Assembly (NCBI RefSeq): GCF_013346665.1
Contig: NZ_JABVBB010000021.1
Location: 62,001-126,000, forward strand
From: Sulfitobacter maritimus
Lineage (GTDB): Bacteria; Pseudomonadota; Alphaproteobacteria; Rhodobacterales; Rhodobacteraceae
Length of the DNA: 64,000 bases
Direction of reading: 5' to 3'
Part shown: positions 44,358-52,333 of the stretch, piece by piece
Position numbering within the stretch: position 1 is the stretch's first letter
Layout: the number at the start of each line of letters is the position of its first letter
Notes under the pieces: generated by a model
Told to the model about the DNA's origin: nothing
Database searches by the model: none
What the model saw: only the letters and a program-made list of their open reading frames with translations
Made by a program: the position numbers and the translations under genes

Positions 44358-45238
44358 ATCTTGGTCTCTCCGGAAACATAGAGGGCGGCGGCGTCGAGCG
44401 CGGTCTTGAGGGCCGTTTGCGCCACCGCGCCGCCGAGTTCAGCAGCCACATGGGCCGCCATGAAAGTGTCACCCGCGCCTGTGACACGCGCCACATGAAC
44501 TTTGGGCGGGGTCAGGGTGGTAATTTCGTCCTTTTCACCGACAGTGGCAGGATTGCCGCCATCGGTCACCACGGCACGCAAGGCACCCCGCGCCAAAAGA
44601 GCGCGCGCGGCGGTGGAGGAATCGTCAAAACTCGTCTGACAGAGCAGCCCGGCTTCCTCAAGGTTCACGTAAAGCGTCCCACGCCCGGCCTTGAGAAAAG
44701 GCGTCAGTCGCAGCGCCTTGCCGGGTGAGGCGGGTGCGACCCGCAGATCAGCCTTCGCCAGAAGCGGGCTTTGCGCCATCCGGGCCAGCAGCTCGACGGT
44801 CAGGTTCCCATCGAGCGCCACGGCCCCTTCATAGGGCGCAGGCAGGCTGCCGTCTTCGAGCGGGCGCAGGATTTTGTCGCCTGCCGCTTCTAACGAATGG
44901 GCGTCGGCAATCGCTGCAATCAGACCGTTGGAGCCTTCAACGGCCATATAACGGTCGGTCGGCAGGTCATCCGAGCGGTAAACGTAATCAGTAATCAGCC
45001 CGCGCAATGTGCAGGCGGCGATCAACTCATCGCCTTCGGCATCGCGCCCCACGGCTGACAGCAGCGCCGGGGTCAGACCAAAACGCGCAAGCGCCATGCC
45101 GATGTTCAGCGCAACGCCCCCCGGCAGGCGGGTAATACGCCCCGGCATGTCGGAGCCTTGGCGCATCGCGTTTTCCGAACGGCCGATCACGTCCCAAAGG
45201 ACGGAGCCGATGCAAAGAATGTCTACTGTAGTCTTCAT
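44354..45238 (-). CDS. psuK: Pseudouridine kinase (PfkB family)
   Basis: A 294-residue ribokinase-type enzyme. The N-terminal LPGGVALNIGMALARFG and the C-terminal VTGAGDTFMAAHVAAELGG, which includes the catalytic aspartate and the anion hole, define the PfkB fold. It phosphorylates pseudouridine to the substrate of PsuG; the specific role rests on the four-base overlap with psuG. Together they recycle modified nucleosides from RNA breakdown. Confidence 0.9.
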   Translation of the reverse strand: MKTTVDILCIGSVLWDVIGRSENAMRQGSDMPGRITRLPGGVALNIGMALARFGLTPALLSAVGRDAEGDELIAACTLRGLITDYVYRSDDLPTDRYMAVEGSNGLIAAIADAHSLEAAGDKILRPLEDGSLPAPYEGAVALDGNLTVELLARMAQSPLLAKADLRVAPASPGKALRLTPFLKAGRGTLYVNLEEAGLLCQTSFDDSSTAARALLARGALRAVVTDGGNPATVGEKDEITTLTPPKVHVARVTGAGDTFMAAHVAAELGGAVAQTALKTALDAAALYVSGETKI

Positions 45239-45282
45239 CCCGCGCTTCTAGCCGCCAAGCCTTCCTGCACGCAAGCCGCCTA

Positions 45283-46107
45283 TTACGGGACGCGAAAGGT
45301 TAATGCCGCCCAAAGGGTTTCCCACAGCGGTTTACTGGCGTCGACCTCCGGCCCGGTCCCCACGCCCTTTACAGGTCGTAAGACCACAGCGTCGAAAAGA
45401 TACTCATGGCCGGGGGTAACCGGAATGCGCGCCTGACCTTGCGCGTCCGTACGGTGCAGCGAGATGCTCACGGTATCATCCGGCGCCCGGTCAAAAACTT
45501 CGATCTGCGCCTTCGGGCGCGGTTGATCTTGGTAGAGCAGGATCACTTCCATCTGTCCGGCAAAGTCAGCGCTATAGGGATTGGTCTGCACAACGAACTC
45601 CGTCTCCATGCCGGTGGGCATGTCATGCCCCTCACCACGGCCCACCGCGATGAGGGTTTTCACATGTCGGGTGTAGCTTTCCTTGAACCGATCCTGCGGC
45701 CATTGATTGGCAATGTGATCCGACTCGGCCTGCGGAAAATCCTTATGTTTGGCGAAGGAGAGGAATTTCTCCCATTCTTTGTACGTCACCGTTGACGGCT
45801 TGGCCTCCATAATGGCGACGAGCAGAGCATCCTCGGCGGGCGGGTCAATCTGCAAGGCTGGTGTATCGCCGGCGCGGGCATCGACAGGCTGAGCGACGCC
45901 GTCCACAAAAACCTCAAACCGCGCAACCCGGTTGGGCAGATAGGAATAGGCCGATCCCACAAATTCCTCGCCATTGCGGAAGTCAGCTTGAATTTTTTCG
46001 CCGTTTTCAACTTGATAGTTCAGCGGAGACAGCCAGTATTCATGCCCAAGCACCGGACCAAGCGGCAGGGCGCAGAGCAAAACGAAACTGAGGCGGGACA
46101 AAGACAT
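45283..46107 (-). CDS. DUF4198-type exported protein
   Basis: 274 residues. Signal peptide about 1-21 (SFVLLCALPLGPVLG before HEYWLSPLNY). The histidine-led mature N-terminus, an RNGEEFVGSAYSYLPNRV segment and a C-terminal immunoglobulin-like FDAVVLRPV block fit DUF4198 (NikM-like) proteins, linked in some genomes to nickel or cobalt uptake. AGGAAAG lies 8 bases before the ATG at 46107. It is divergent from a HupE-like gene whose start codon overlaps this one (CATG at 46105-46108). Confidence 0.8.
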   Translation of the reverse strand: MSLSRLSFVLLCALPLGPVLGHEYWLSPLNYQVENGEKIQADFRNGEEFVGSAYSYLPNRVARFEVFVDGVAQPVDARAGDTPALQIDPPAEDALLVAIMEAKPSTVTYKEWEKFLSFAKHKDFPQAESDHIANQWPQDRFKESYTRHVKTLIAVGRGEGHDMPTGMETEFVVQTNPYSADFAGQMEVILLYQDQPRPKAQIEVFDRAPDDTVSISLHRTDAQGQARIPVTPGHEYLFDAVVLRPVKGVGTGPEVDASKPLWETLWAALTFRVP

Positions 46108-47248
46108 GCGGGCAACTTTCCTATTGGTCAGCGCAAAGCTGGCGCATCTTTTGGCTGTGTCAATGGTTCTGCTGCTTTCGACCACCGGACTGCGTGCGCA
46201 TGAGGTGCAACCAACGATCGCTGATCTGACGGTTGCAGAGGGGCAGGTCGTCTTGGAATTGCGCGTAAACCTAGAAGCCCTGCTGGCCGGGATCGACCTT
46301 GATACGGTTGAGGACACCGACAATGCCGAAAACGCCAGTGACTACGATGACCTGCGCAGCCTGCCGCCTGAGCGGATCGCCGATAGGGCGCCGGAACTTT
46401 TGGCGGGCTGGAACGCCTTGCCCTTGCTTAGCATCAACGGGGCGCCAGTCGCTTTGAACAGCGCTGCCGTCAAGGTGCCAGAAGATATTGATCCCGAATT
46501 GCCCCGCGCCAGCGTTTGGCGCCTGATCGCCCCATTGCCGGGGCAGGCCACAGAGGTGCAAGTCGCATGGCCCGAAGGCGCGGGCGCATTGGTGCTGCGT
46601 CAACAGGGGGTGGAGGACCCCTATACCGGGTATCTAGCGGGCGGCGGGGTCAGCCCCGAAATTGAAATCGCGGGCGGCGATGCGCAAAACACACTACAAG
46701 CCTTTGTCAGCTATGTTCCCGTGGGGTTTGACCATATTTTACCCAAGGGGCTGGACCACATCCTTTTTGTGTTAGGGCTGTTTTTCTTGTCGACCCATTT
46801 GCGGCCCTTGGTCTGGCAGGTTTCGGCCTTCACACTCGCGCATACGGTGACGCTGGCGCTTGGGGCGATGGGTTGGGTCAATGTGCCGGGCGCGATTGTG
46901 GAGCCGCTGATCGCCGCGTCGATCGTTTATGTGGCGGTGGAGAACGTGTTCCATTCAGGGCTTAACCGCTGGCGACCCTTGGTGATTTTTGGCTTTGGCC
47001 TGCTGCACGGCTTGGGCTTTGCCTCGGTGCTGGGCGATTTCGGTCTGCCTGCGGGTCAGTTCGTGCCGGCGCTGATCGGGTTTAACATTGGGGTGGAGCT
47101 CGGCCAGCTGACCGTGATCGCCATTGCTTTCGTCTTGGTCGACTGGGCGATGAAGCGCGACTGGTATCGCAGTTGGATCGCCGTGCCCGCGTCCTGCGTG
47201 ATCGCGGCGGTGGGCGCTTATTGGTTTGTCGAACGGGTGTTTTTGTAA
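46106..47248 (+). CDS. HupE/UreJ-like membrane protein
   Basis: 380 residues. Signal peptide to about residue 31 (LLLSTTGLRA before HEVQP), then a periplasmic beta-rich domain of about 180 residues, then a C-terminal HupE-type domain with six or seven helices: PVGFDHILPKGLDHILFVLGLFFLS, FTLAHTVTLALGAMG, FGLLHGLGFASVLGDFGLP. HupE/UreJ proteins carry nickel; for this extended subtype the metal is unproven. A start at the TTG (46124) would still leave a good signal peptide and separate it from the divergent gene. Confidence 0.85.
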   Translation: MRATFLLVSAKLAHLLAVSMVLLLSTTGLRAHEVQPTIADLTVAEGQVVLELRVNLEALLAGIDLDTVEDTDNAENASDYDDLRSLPPERIADRAPELLAGWNALPLLSINGAPVALNSAAVKVPEDIDPELPRASVWRLIAPLPGQATEVQVAWPEGAGALVLRQQGVEDPYTGYLAGGGVSPEIEIAGGDAQNTLQAFVSYVPVGFDHILPKGLDHILFVLGLFFLSTHLRPLVWQVSAFTLAHTVTLALGAMGWVNVPGAIVEPLIAASIVYVAVENVFHSGLNRWRPLVIFGFGLLHGLGFASVLGDFGLPAGQFVPALIGFNIGVELGQLTVIAIAFVLVDWAMKRDWYRSWIAVPASCVIAAVGAYWFVERVFL

Positions 47249-47255
47249 CGAGTGC

Positions 47256-47277
47256 GGCAGCCCGTGTTCGGGCTGCC
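47256..47277. terminator. Hairpin between the HupE-like and ThiE-like genes
   Basis: A perfect 9-bp stem, ggcagcccg (47256-47264) and cgggctgcc (47269-47277), loop tgtt, between convergent genes. Likely a bidirectional terminator with a weak T-tail. Confidence 0.5.
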
Positions 47278-47287
47278 TCTCTGCCGT

Positions 47288-47917
47288 TTAACCCTGCATC
47301 GCGGCGATCAGGCTGGTTAGTTCGGCGACGGGGTCGTCTTTGTCCCAAATCTCTGTGCCAATGCCGAAAAAGTCGGTCGAGGGGGCCAGTTTGCGGATCA
47401 TATCGATGTCGAGTGCGCCTTCGGCAACCACCGGCACTTCGATCACTTCCGACCACCACTGAAACAGATCGGCTTCGGCAAAGCTGCCGTCGCCCAAGGT
47501 GCTGGCCTGAACTGGGCCGAAGCTAATGTAGTCCGCACCGGCTTCGCCTGCGGCCATGCCTTCGTGCCGCGAGGTGCCGCAGAAACTGCCAACGATGGCA
47601 TCTTCGCCTAACTCTTTGCGGGCATGGCGGACCGTGCGGGCGGCATCGCTGAGGTGAACGCCATCAAGGCCGAGTTTCTCCACCATCAACAGATGATCCG
47701 AGATCACCAGCGCCACATCGCGTGCATGGGTCACTTCGCGCAGCGCGTCGCCCGCGCGGGAGAGGCGGTCTTCGTCGCGCGTGGACAGCGCCAAACGCAC
47801 GCAGGCCACCGGATGTGCGTCCAACACGGCGGCCAGTTGCGCCGGGAAGCGGCTGAGTTCGACTTCGGGCGGGGTGATAAGGTAAATCTGCGGCTGTTCT
47901 GGCGCGTCCATGGTCAT
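47288..47917 (-). CDS. ThiE-like thiamine phosphate synthase family protein
   Basis: A 209-residue TIM-barrel protein. LGLDGVHLSDAARTVRHAR, GEDAIVGSFCGTSRHEGM and GADYISFGPVQAS correspond to the phosphate- and pyrophosphate-binding loops of ThiE, but several classical ThiE residues differ (GVHLSD instead of GVHLGQ; AEGALD instead of AIGGI). It could be a second, divergent thiamine phosphate synthase or a TenI-like regulator or aromatase. No other thiamine genes lie nearby. Confidence 0.8.
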   Translation of the reverse strand: MTMDAPEQPQIYLITPPEVELSRFPAQLAAVLDAHPVACVRLALSTRDEDRLSRAGDALREVTHARDVALVISDHLLMVEKLGLDGVHLSDAARTVRHARKELGEDAIVGSFCGTSRHEGMAAGEAGADYISFGPVQASTLGDGSFAEADLFQWWSEVIEVPVVAEGALDIDMIRKLAPSTDFFGIGTEIWDKDDPVAELTSLIAAMQG

Positions 47918-48033
47918 TGTCCTTGCTCGGGTCTGGAGGTCTGACTAGCGCAAGGCGTTGCAAAAGAAAACGCATATGCTTGTGCAGTGCGGGGTTTCTT
48001 GCGGTGCTGGGGCGCAGCAGCTATGAGGCGCGC

Positions 48034-48798
48034 ATGACAGAGACATCATCCACCGCCATCTTGCCCGCGCCGATTCCGGCCATAGTTCTGGTCCGCCCGC
48101 AAATGGGCGAGAACATCGGCGCTGCGGCGCGGGCGATGTGGAATTTCGGGTTGGATCACATGCGGGTCGTCGCCCCTCGCGATGGCTGGCCGAGCCAGTC
48201 TGCGGTGGCGATGGCGTCGGGTGCGGGGCGGCTGTTGGACGAGGCGCAGCACTGCGCCGATCTGCCAAACGCGCTTGCCGATTGCGACTTCACTTTCGCC
48301 ACCACAGCACGGGGCCGGGATTTGACTAAGCCGGTCTACAGCCCTGAGGCTGCGATGAAGCTAGCGGCCGAAAAGATCGCGGCGGGGCAACGGGTTGCCG
48401 TGCTTTTTGGGCCGGAGCGGGCAGGGCTGGAGAACGAGGACATCGCACAGGTCAATGCGATTGTGTCGGTCCCCGTCAACCCGCGCTTTGCCTCGCTGAA
48501 CCTCGCGCAATGCGTATTGCTGATGTCCTATGAGTGGATGCGCGCGCAGGGTGAGGTGACCCATGAGGTGACCGAGATGGCAGGCACGGCTTGGGCCAAA
48601 GGGGCCGAGGTCGACCATCTGGCACGGCATTATGAAGAGCGGTTGGAGGAGGCAGGGTTCTTCTTTCCCGCGCATAAGACCGCGTCGATGAAGCTGAACC
48701 TGCGCAATATGTGGTCGCGCATGCCGCTCACGCGGGCAGATGTGCAGATGTTGCATGGCATCCTGCGGCAAATGGTCCGCTGGAAGGAGAAGGGCTGA
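48034..48798 (+). CDS. trmJ: tRNA (cytidine/uridine-2'-O-)-methyltransferase TrmJ-like
   Basis: A 254-residue SPOUT methyltransferase. IVLVRPQMGENIGAAARAMWNFG at the N-terminus and the knot motifs VAVLFGPERAGLENEDIAQ and VPVNPRFASLNLAQCVLLMSYEW bind SAM. The C-terminal helical extension (RADVQMLHGILRQMVRWKE) is characteristic of TrmJ, which methylates position 32 of tRNAs. The start at 48034 follows GAGG; the longer frame begins inside the divergent ThiE-like gene and is unlikely. Confidence 0.88.
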   Translation: MTETSSTAILPAPIPAIVLVRPQMGENIGAAARAMWNFGLDHMRVVAPRDGWPSQSAVAMASGAGRLLDEAQHCADLPNALADCDFTFATTARGRDLTKPVYSPEAAMKLAAEKIAAGQRVAVLFGPERAGLENEDIAQVNAIVSVPVNPRFASLNLAQCVLLMSYEWMRAQGEVTHEVTEMAGTAWAKGAEVDHLARHYEERLEEAGFFFPAHKTASMKLNLRNMWSRMPLTRADVQMLHGILRQMVRWKEKG

Positions 48799-48833
48799 GG
48801 GGAGCCCCGGCCCGGAATCAAGCCGTAGGCGCC

Positions 48834-48970
48834 GGGCCATCGCCTGCCCGCCCCACGGGGAGGCGATTTTGCGAATGGTCGCAACGCCTTACAGAGCTTG
48901 CACCACGGCTGAGCCATAAAGTGGCATGACAGGAGCTTCAGATCGCCACCCCTCGGGCAGGCGATGGCCC
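48834..48970. repeat. 137-bp segment bounded by perfect 17-bp inverted repeats
   Basis: gggccatcgcctgcccg (48834-48850) recurs as its exact reverse complement at 48954-48970, enclosing 103 bases with shorter internal symmetries (cccca/cgggg; aggcg/cgcct). It occupies the trmJ-ctaA gap. No target duplication is visible and no coding frame stands out. It may be a dispersed repeat, a MITE-like remnant or a large folded RNA. Confidence 0.6.
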
Positions 48971-49051
48971 TCAGCAACTCAGGCGTTCGCCTGCTAGACC
49001 TTTCCCCCCCCATGTCATACCACGCTCTCCAAACGGAAAAAGAGGCGCGCC

Positions 49052-50197
49052 ATGGCGGAGAAACGCAAACTTTTCGAAGAGGTCGGGACCGACCAGCCAA
49101 CCCGAGCCCCGGTTCAGACCGGCGGGATCGACAAAGGCCGGGGCGGCGCGCGTGGCGCGATCCGTATCTGGCTGATGATCCTCTTTGCACTGGTCTTTAT
49201 CATGATTGCCGTGGGCGGGCTCACGCGGCTCACCGACAGTGGGCTCAGCATCACCGAATGGCGCCCTGTCACCGGGGCCATTCCACCGTTGAGCGACGCA
49301 GATTGGCAGTCGGAATTCGATAAATACAAACAGATCGACGAGTTTCAGGTCCAGAACAAATGGATGGAACTGTCTGATTTCAAACGCATTTACTGGTGGG
49401 AATGGGGCCATCGTCAGCTTGGCCGCGTGATTGGTCTGGTCTGGGCCTTGGGCTTTCTCTATTTCCTGATCCGGCGGCAAATCCCTGTGGGTTGGACCAA
49501 ACGCCTGCTCTTTGTCGGCGCGCTTGGCGGGGCGCAGGGGGCAATTGGTTGGTGGATGGTCGCCTCTGGCGTGACCAGCGGGGAAGGGGTTGTCGATGTG
49601 GCCTCCTACCGTCTGGCCACGCATTTGGGGCTCGCCTTTGTCATCCTTGGGGTCATCACATGGGACGTGCTTTTGCTGGGCCGCAGTGAAAGGGATCTTA
49701 TTCAAGCCCGCCGTGCCAAGGAGGCGAAGCAATTTGGCATGGCGACAGGGCTGCTGCATTTCGCTGCGCTGCAAATCCTGCTCGGTGCGCTGGTGGCGGG
49801 CATTGACGCGGGCCGTTACTTTATCGACTGGCCCTTGATGCAAGGGCAGTTCTTCCCGCCCGACGCTTTTGACATCCACCCCGTCTGGCGCAACTTCTTT
49901 GAGAATCCGGGGCTGGTCCAGTTCATGCACCGGATGGCAGGCTATCTGCTCTTTGCCTTCGGCATTGTCGTCTGGCTGCGCGGACGCCGTTCGGCCCATG
50001 CGCGTACGCGTTTTGCCTTTAACGCTGTGATGGCCGCGCTGGCCCTGCAAGTCGTGCTGGGCATCACGACTGTGCTTTATGCCGCGCCGGTGCATCTCGC
50101 ACTTGCGCATCAGGCGCTGGCGCTGGTGCTTTGGGTGTTGATCCTGCGGGCGCGCTTCCTTGCGGCCTATCCCATCGCCACATCGTTGAGAGGCTAA
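49052..50197 (+). CDS. ctaA: Heme A synthase (COX15-type)
   Basis: A 381-residue membrane protein with eight helices that oxidises the C8 methyl of heme O to make heme A for cytochrome oxidase. GGLTRLTDSGLSITEWRPVTGAIPP and YWWEWGHRQLGR carry the first heme-ligand histidine region; RLATHLGLAF, QFMHRMAGYLLF and ALAHQALALVL supply the other histidines. The length and the long first periplasmic loop without the cysteine pair fit the alphaproteobacterial and mitochondrial type. Confidence 0.95.
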   Translation: MAEKRKLFEEVGTDQPTRAPVQTGGIDKGRGGARGAIRIWLMILFALVFIMIAVGGLTRLTDSGLSITEWRPVTGAIPPLSDADWQSEFDKYKQIDEFQVQNKWMELSDFKRIYWWEWGHRQLGRVIGLVWALGFLYFLIRRQIPVGWTKRLLFVGALGGAQGAIGWWMVASGVTSGEGVVDVASYRLATHLGLAFVILGVITWDVLLLGRSERDLIQARRAKEAKQFGMATGLLHFAALQILLGALVAGIDAGRYFIDWPLMQGQFFPPDAFDIHPVWRNFFENPGLVQFMHRMAGYLLFAFGIVVWLRGRRSAHARTRFAFNAVMAALALQVVLGITTVLYAAPVHLALAHQALALVLWVLILRARFLAAYPIATSLRG

Positions 50198-50200
50198 GAC

Positions 50201-51682
50201 ATGAGTGCATATGACGAATTGATGGCCTACCAGCGGGAGACCGAAGCGCTGGCACAGGTGGCAGGTCGCTTGGGCTGGGATCAGGAAACGGTCATGCCGC
50301 GCAGTGCCGCGCCGCAACGGGGCGAGGAAATGGCTGCGATGGAGGGTGTTTTACACGCCCGCAGGATCGATCCGCGCATTGGCGAATGGTTGTCTCAGAT
50401 AAATCAGACGGATCTTTCCGAGGTGGGTCAGGCCAATCTGCGCCATATCAAACGAGACTATGACCGCGCAGCCCGCGTGCCCGCCGATCTCGCCGCGCGG
50501 ATTGCCCGCACCACCTCCGCCGCGCAGGGCACATGGGCCGAGGCCCGCGCCGCCGATGATTTCGCCGCCTTCGCTCCAACATTGGAGGAGGTCATCGCCC
50601 TTAAACGAGAAGAGGGGGCGGCGTTGGCCGAAGGGCGCGACATCGGCATCTATGACGCGATGTTAGAGGACTATGAGCCCGGCACTACAGCCGCGGACCT
50701 AGAAGCGATGTTCGGCGCATTGCGCCCCAAATTGACCGAGCTGCGCGCCGCGGTGCGCGAGGCCGAAGCACCGCCGATCTTGGAAGGGGTTTTTGATGAA
50801 ACTGTCCAGATGGCCTTGGCGGAAAAACTTGCCCGCCATTTCGGCTATGACCTTTCAACCGGGCGGATCGACAAAGCGGTGCACCCTTTCTCCTCCGGTT
50901 CTGGTCTGGATGTCAGAATCACCACGCGCACCAATGCACTTGATCCGTTCAATTGCTTCTATTCCACCGTGCATGAGGTCGGCCATGCGGCCTATGAACA
51001 GGGGATCGACAGCGCTTATCTGCTGACCCCGCTTGGCCGCGGCGTCTCTATGGGGGTGCATGAAAGCCAAAGCCGGATTTATGAAAACCAGATCGGCCGC
51101 AGCCGCGCTTTCACAGGCTGGCTGTTTGGCGAGATGAAAGACGCCTTTGGCGATTTCGGTGTCGCGGATGCCGAGACTTTCTACCGGATCGTTAACCGCG
51201 TCTCAGACGGTTTCATCCGGACCGAGGCCGATGAGCTGCAATATAACCTCCATGTCCTGCTGCGGTTTGATTTAGAACGCGCCTTGATTTCCGGCGATCT
51301 TGAAGTCGCGGATTTGGAAGCTGCCTGGAACGACCGCTTTGAAGCGGATTTCGGCTATAAGGTTGACCGACCCTCGCATGGCGTGCTGCAAGACGTTCAC
51401 TGGTCGGTCGGACTGCTGGGTTATTTTCCGACCTACACCTTGGGCAATGTCTATGCGGGCTGCCTGCACGAAGCGATGCGCGAGTCGCTGCCTGATTTGG
51501 ACTCTGACCTTGCGCGTGGGGACACTTCGGCTGCAACCACTTGGCTGCGAACGCATGTGCAGACACATGGTGGGCTTTATGCACCGCGTGAGGTTATCGC
51601 CAGAGCCGCAGGCAAGCCGCCAAGCGAAGCGCCGCTACTTGCCTATCTTGAGGAAAAGTTTACACAAATCTATAACCTATGA
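50201..51682 (+). CDS. M32 family metallocarboxypeptidase
   Basis: A 493-residue cytoplasmic zinc peptidase. The HEXXH motif is HEVGH (258-262), with the third ligand in MGVHESQSRIYENQIGRS (E288 region). DVRITTRTNALDPFNCFYSTVHE and the C-terminal GYFPTYTLGNVYAG are family hallmarks. It removes C-terminal amino acids from peptides with broad specificity. Begins four bases after ctaA (which ends 50197), suggesting shared transcription, though the functions are unrelated. Confidence 0.93.
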   Translation: MSAYDELMAYQRETEALAQVAGRLGWDQETVMPRSAAPQRGEEMAAMEGVLHARRIDPRIGEWLSQINQTDLSEVGQANLRHIKRDYDRAARVPADLAARIARTTSAAQGTWAEARAADDFAAFAPTLEEVIALKREEGAALAEGRDIGIYDAMLEDYEPGTTAADLEAMFGALRPKLTELRAAVREAEAPPILEGVFDETVQMALAEKLARHFGYDLSTGRIDKAVHPFSSGSGLDVRITTRTNALDPFNCFYSTVHEVGHAAYEQGIDSAYLLTPLGRGVSMGVHESQSRIYENQIGRSRAFTGWLFGEMKDAFGDFGVADAETFYRIVNRVSDGFIRTEADELQYNLHVLLRFDLERALISGDLEVADLEAAWNDRFEADFGYKVDRPSHGVLQDVHWSVGLLGYFPTYTLGNVYAGCLHEAMRESLPDLDSDLARGDTSAATTWLRTHVQTHGGLYAPREVIARAAGKPPSEAPLLAYLEEKFTQIYNL

Positions 51683-51848
51683 ATGGGGAAGGGGCGGAAC
51701 TCTGCTCAAACTGATGCGTTTGCAATTTGAACCTTATCGCATAGGCTAAATTAACTACGTGTTAATAATTCGACTTTGCGCTGGTTACTGATATGTGCAA
51801 TGATGCGGTCAACACGAAATTTGTATTTACCATAGGAGTACCTTCGAA

Positions 51849-52199
51849 ATGAAAATGTTTGCGACAGTAACAGCGGCGGCGATTGCACTTGCGGGTGCTT
51901 CTTTTGCCCAAACAACGACGCAGGAAGCCGTTCTCGGCGCGTCGGGCGATCCCGTATATGAGCTGCAGGTTCAGGGTGCCGATGGCGTCGTCTACAACTG
52001 TAAGCCTCAGCCGGTTACTGTCGACGGTCAGACGGCCCGCGTCTGTGTTCGCGCTGATGGCGCTGGCCTTTTCGCTGCCGGTGCTGGCATTGGTGGCGGC
52101 GCAGCAGCAGCTGGTGCTCTGGTTGTTCTGGTAGCTTTGGCAGCGAACTCGTCGTCCTCCACAACGACAACGTCCACGACTTTGCCAGGCAGCAACTAA
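51849..52199 (+). CDS. Small secreted protein with C-terminal membrane helix and Ser/Thr tail
   Basis: 116 residues. Signal peptide about 1-20 (TAAAIALAGASFA before QTTTQ). A short domain with one cysteine pair (YNCKPQ and ARVCVRAD, probably a disulfide) is followed by a glycine/alanine-rich hydrophobic helix (about 77-98) and a tail of serines and threonines. AGGAG lies 10 bases before the ATG, and a strong terminator follows. No known domain recognised; the mature protein probably sits at the inner membrane or in the envelope. The preceding 166 bases are unusually AT-rich for the window. Confidence 0.75.
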   Translation: MKMFATVTAAAIALAGASFAQTTTQEAVLGASGDPVYELQVQGADGVVYNCKPQPVTVDGQTARVCVRADGAGLFAAGAGIGGGAAAAGALVVLVALAANSSSSTTTTSTTLPGSN

Positions 52200-52231
52200 G
52201 GTTTTTTAAAAACCACGGTTTGAAATTTAAA

Positions 52232-52262
52232 ACCCCCGCATCGTCGATGCGGGGGTCTTTTT
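52232..52262 (+). terminator. Intrinsic terminator of the small secreted protein gene
   Basis: A 10-bp stem (acccccgcat 52232-52241, atgcgggggt 52247-52256, loop cgtcg) is followed by cttttta. Clear rho-independent terminator on the plus strand. Confidence 0.85.
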
Positions 52263-52291
52263 ATATTTGGTGTAGCTGAACAGTAAGTGCC

Positions 52292-52321
52292 CCAAGCTGC
52301 CCCAATCTTGGGGCGGCTTGG
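52292..52321 (-). terminator. Hairpin just downstream of gyrA
   Basis: ccaagctgcccc (52292-52303) pairs with ggggcggcttgg (52310-52321) over 12 positions with one wobble pair, 6-nt loop. It lies 12 bases after the gyrA stop; no T-run on the minus strand. Confidence 0.5.
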
Positions 52322-52333
52322 AGCCTTGTACGA

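Noticed and set aside
48799-49051. tRNA or other structural RNA gene in the trmJ-ctaA gap
   Set aside because: No cloverleaf with a plausible T-loop or CCA end can be drawn; the inverted repeats are too far apart for an acceptor stem.
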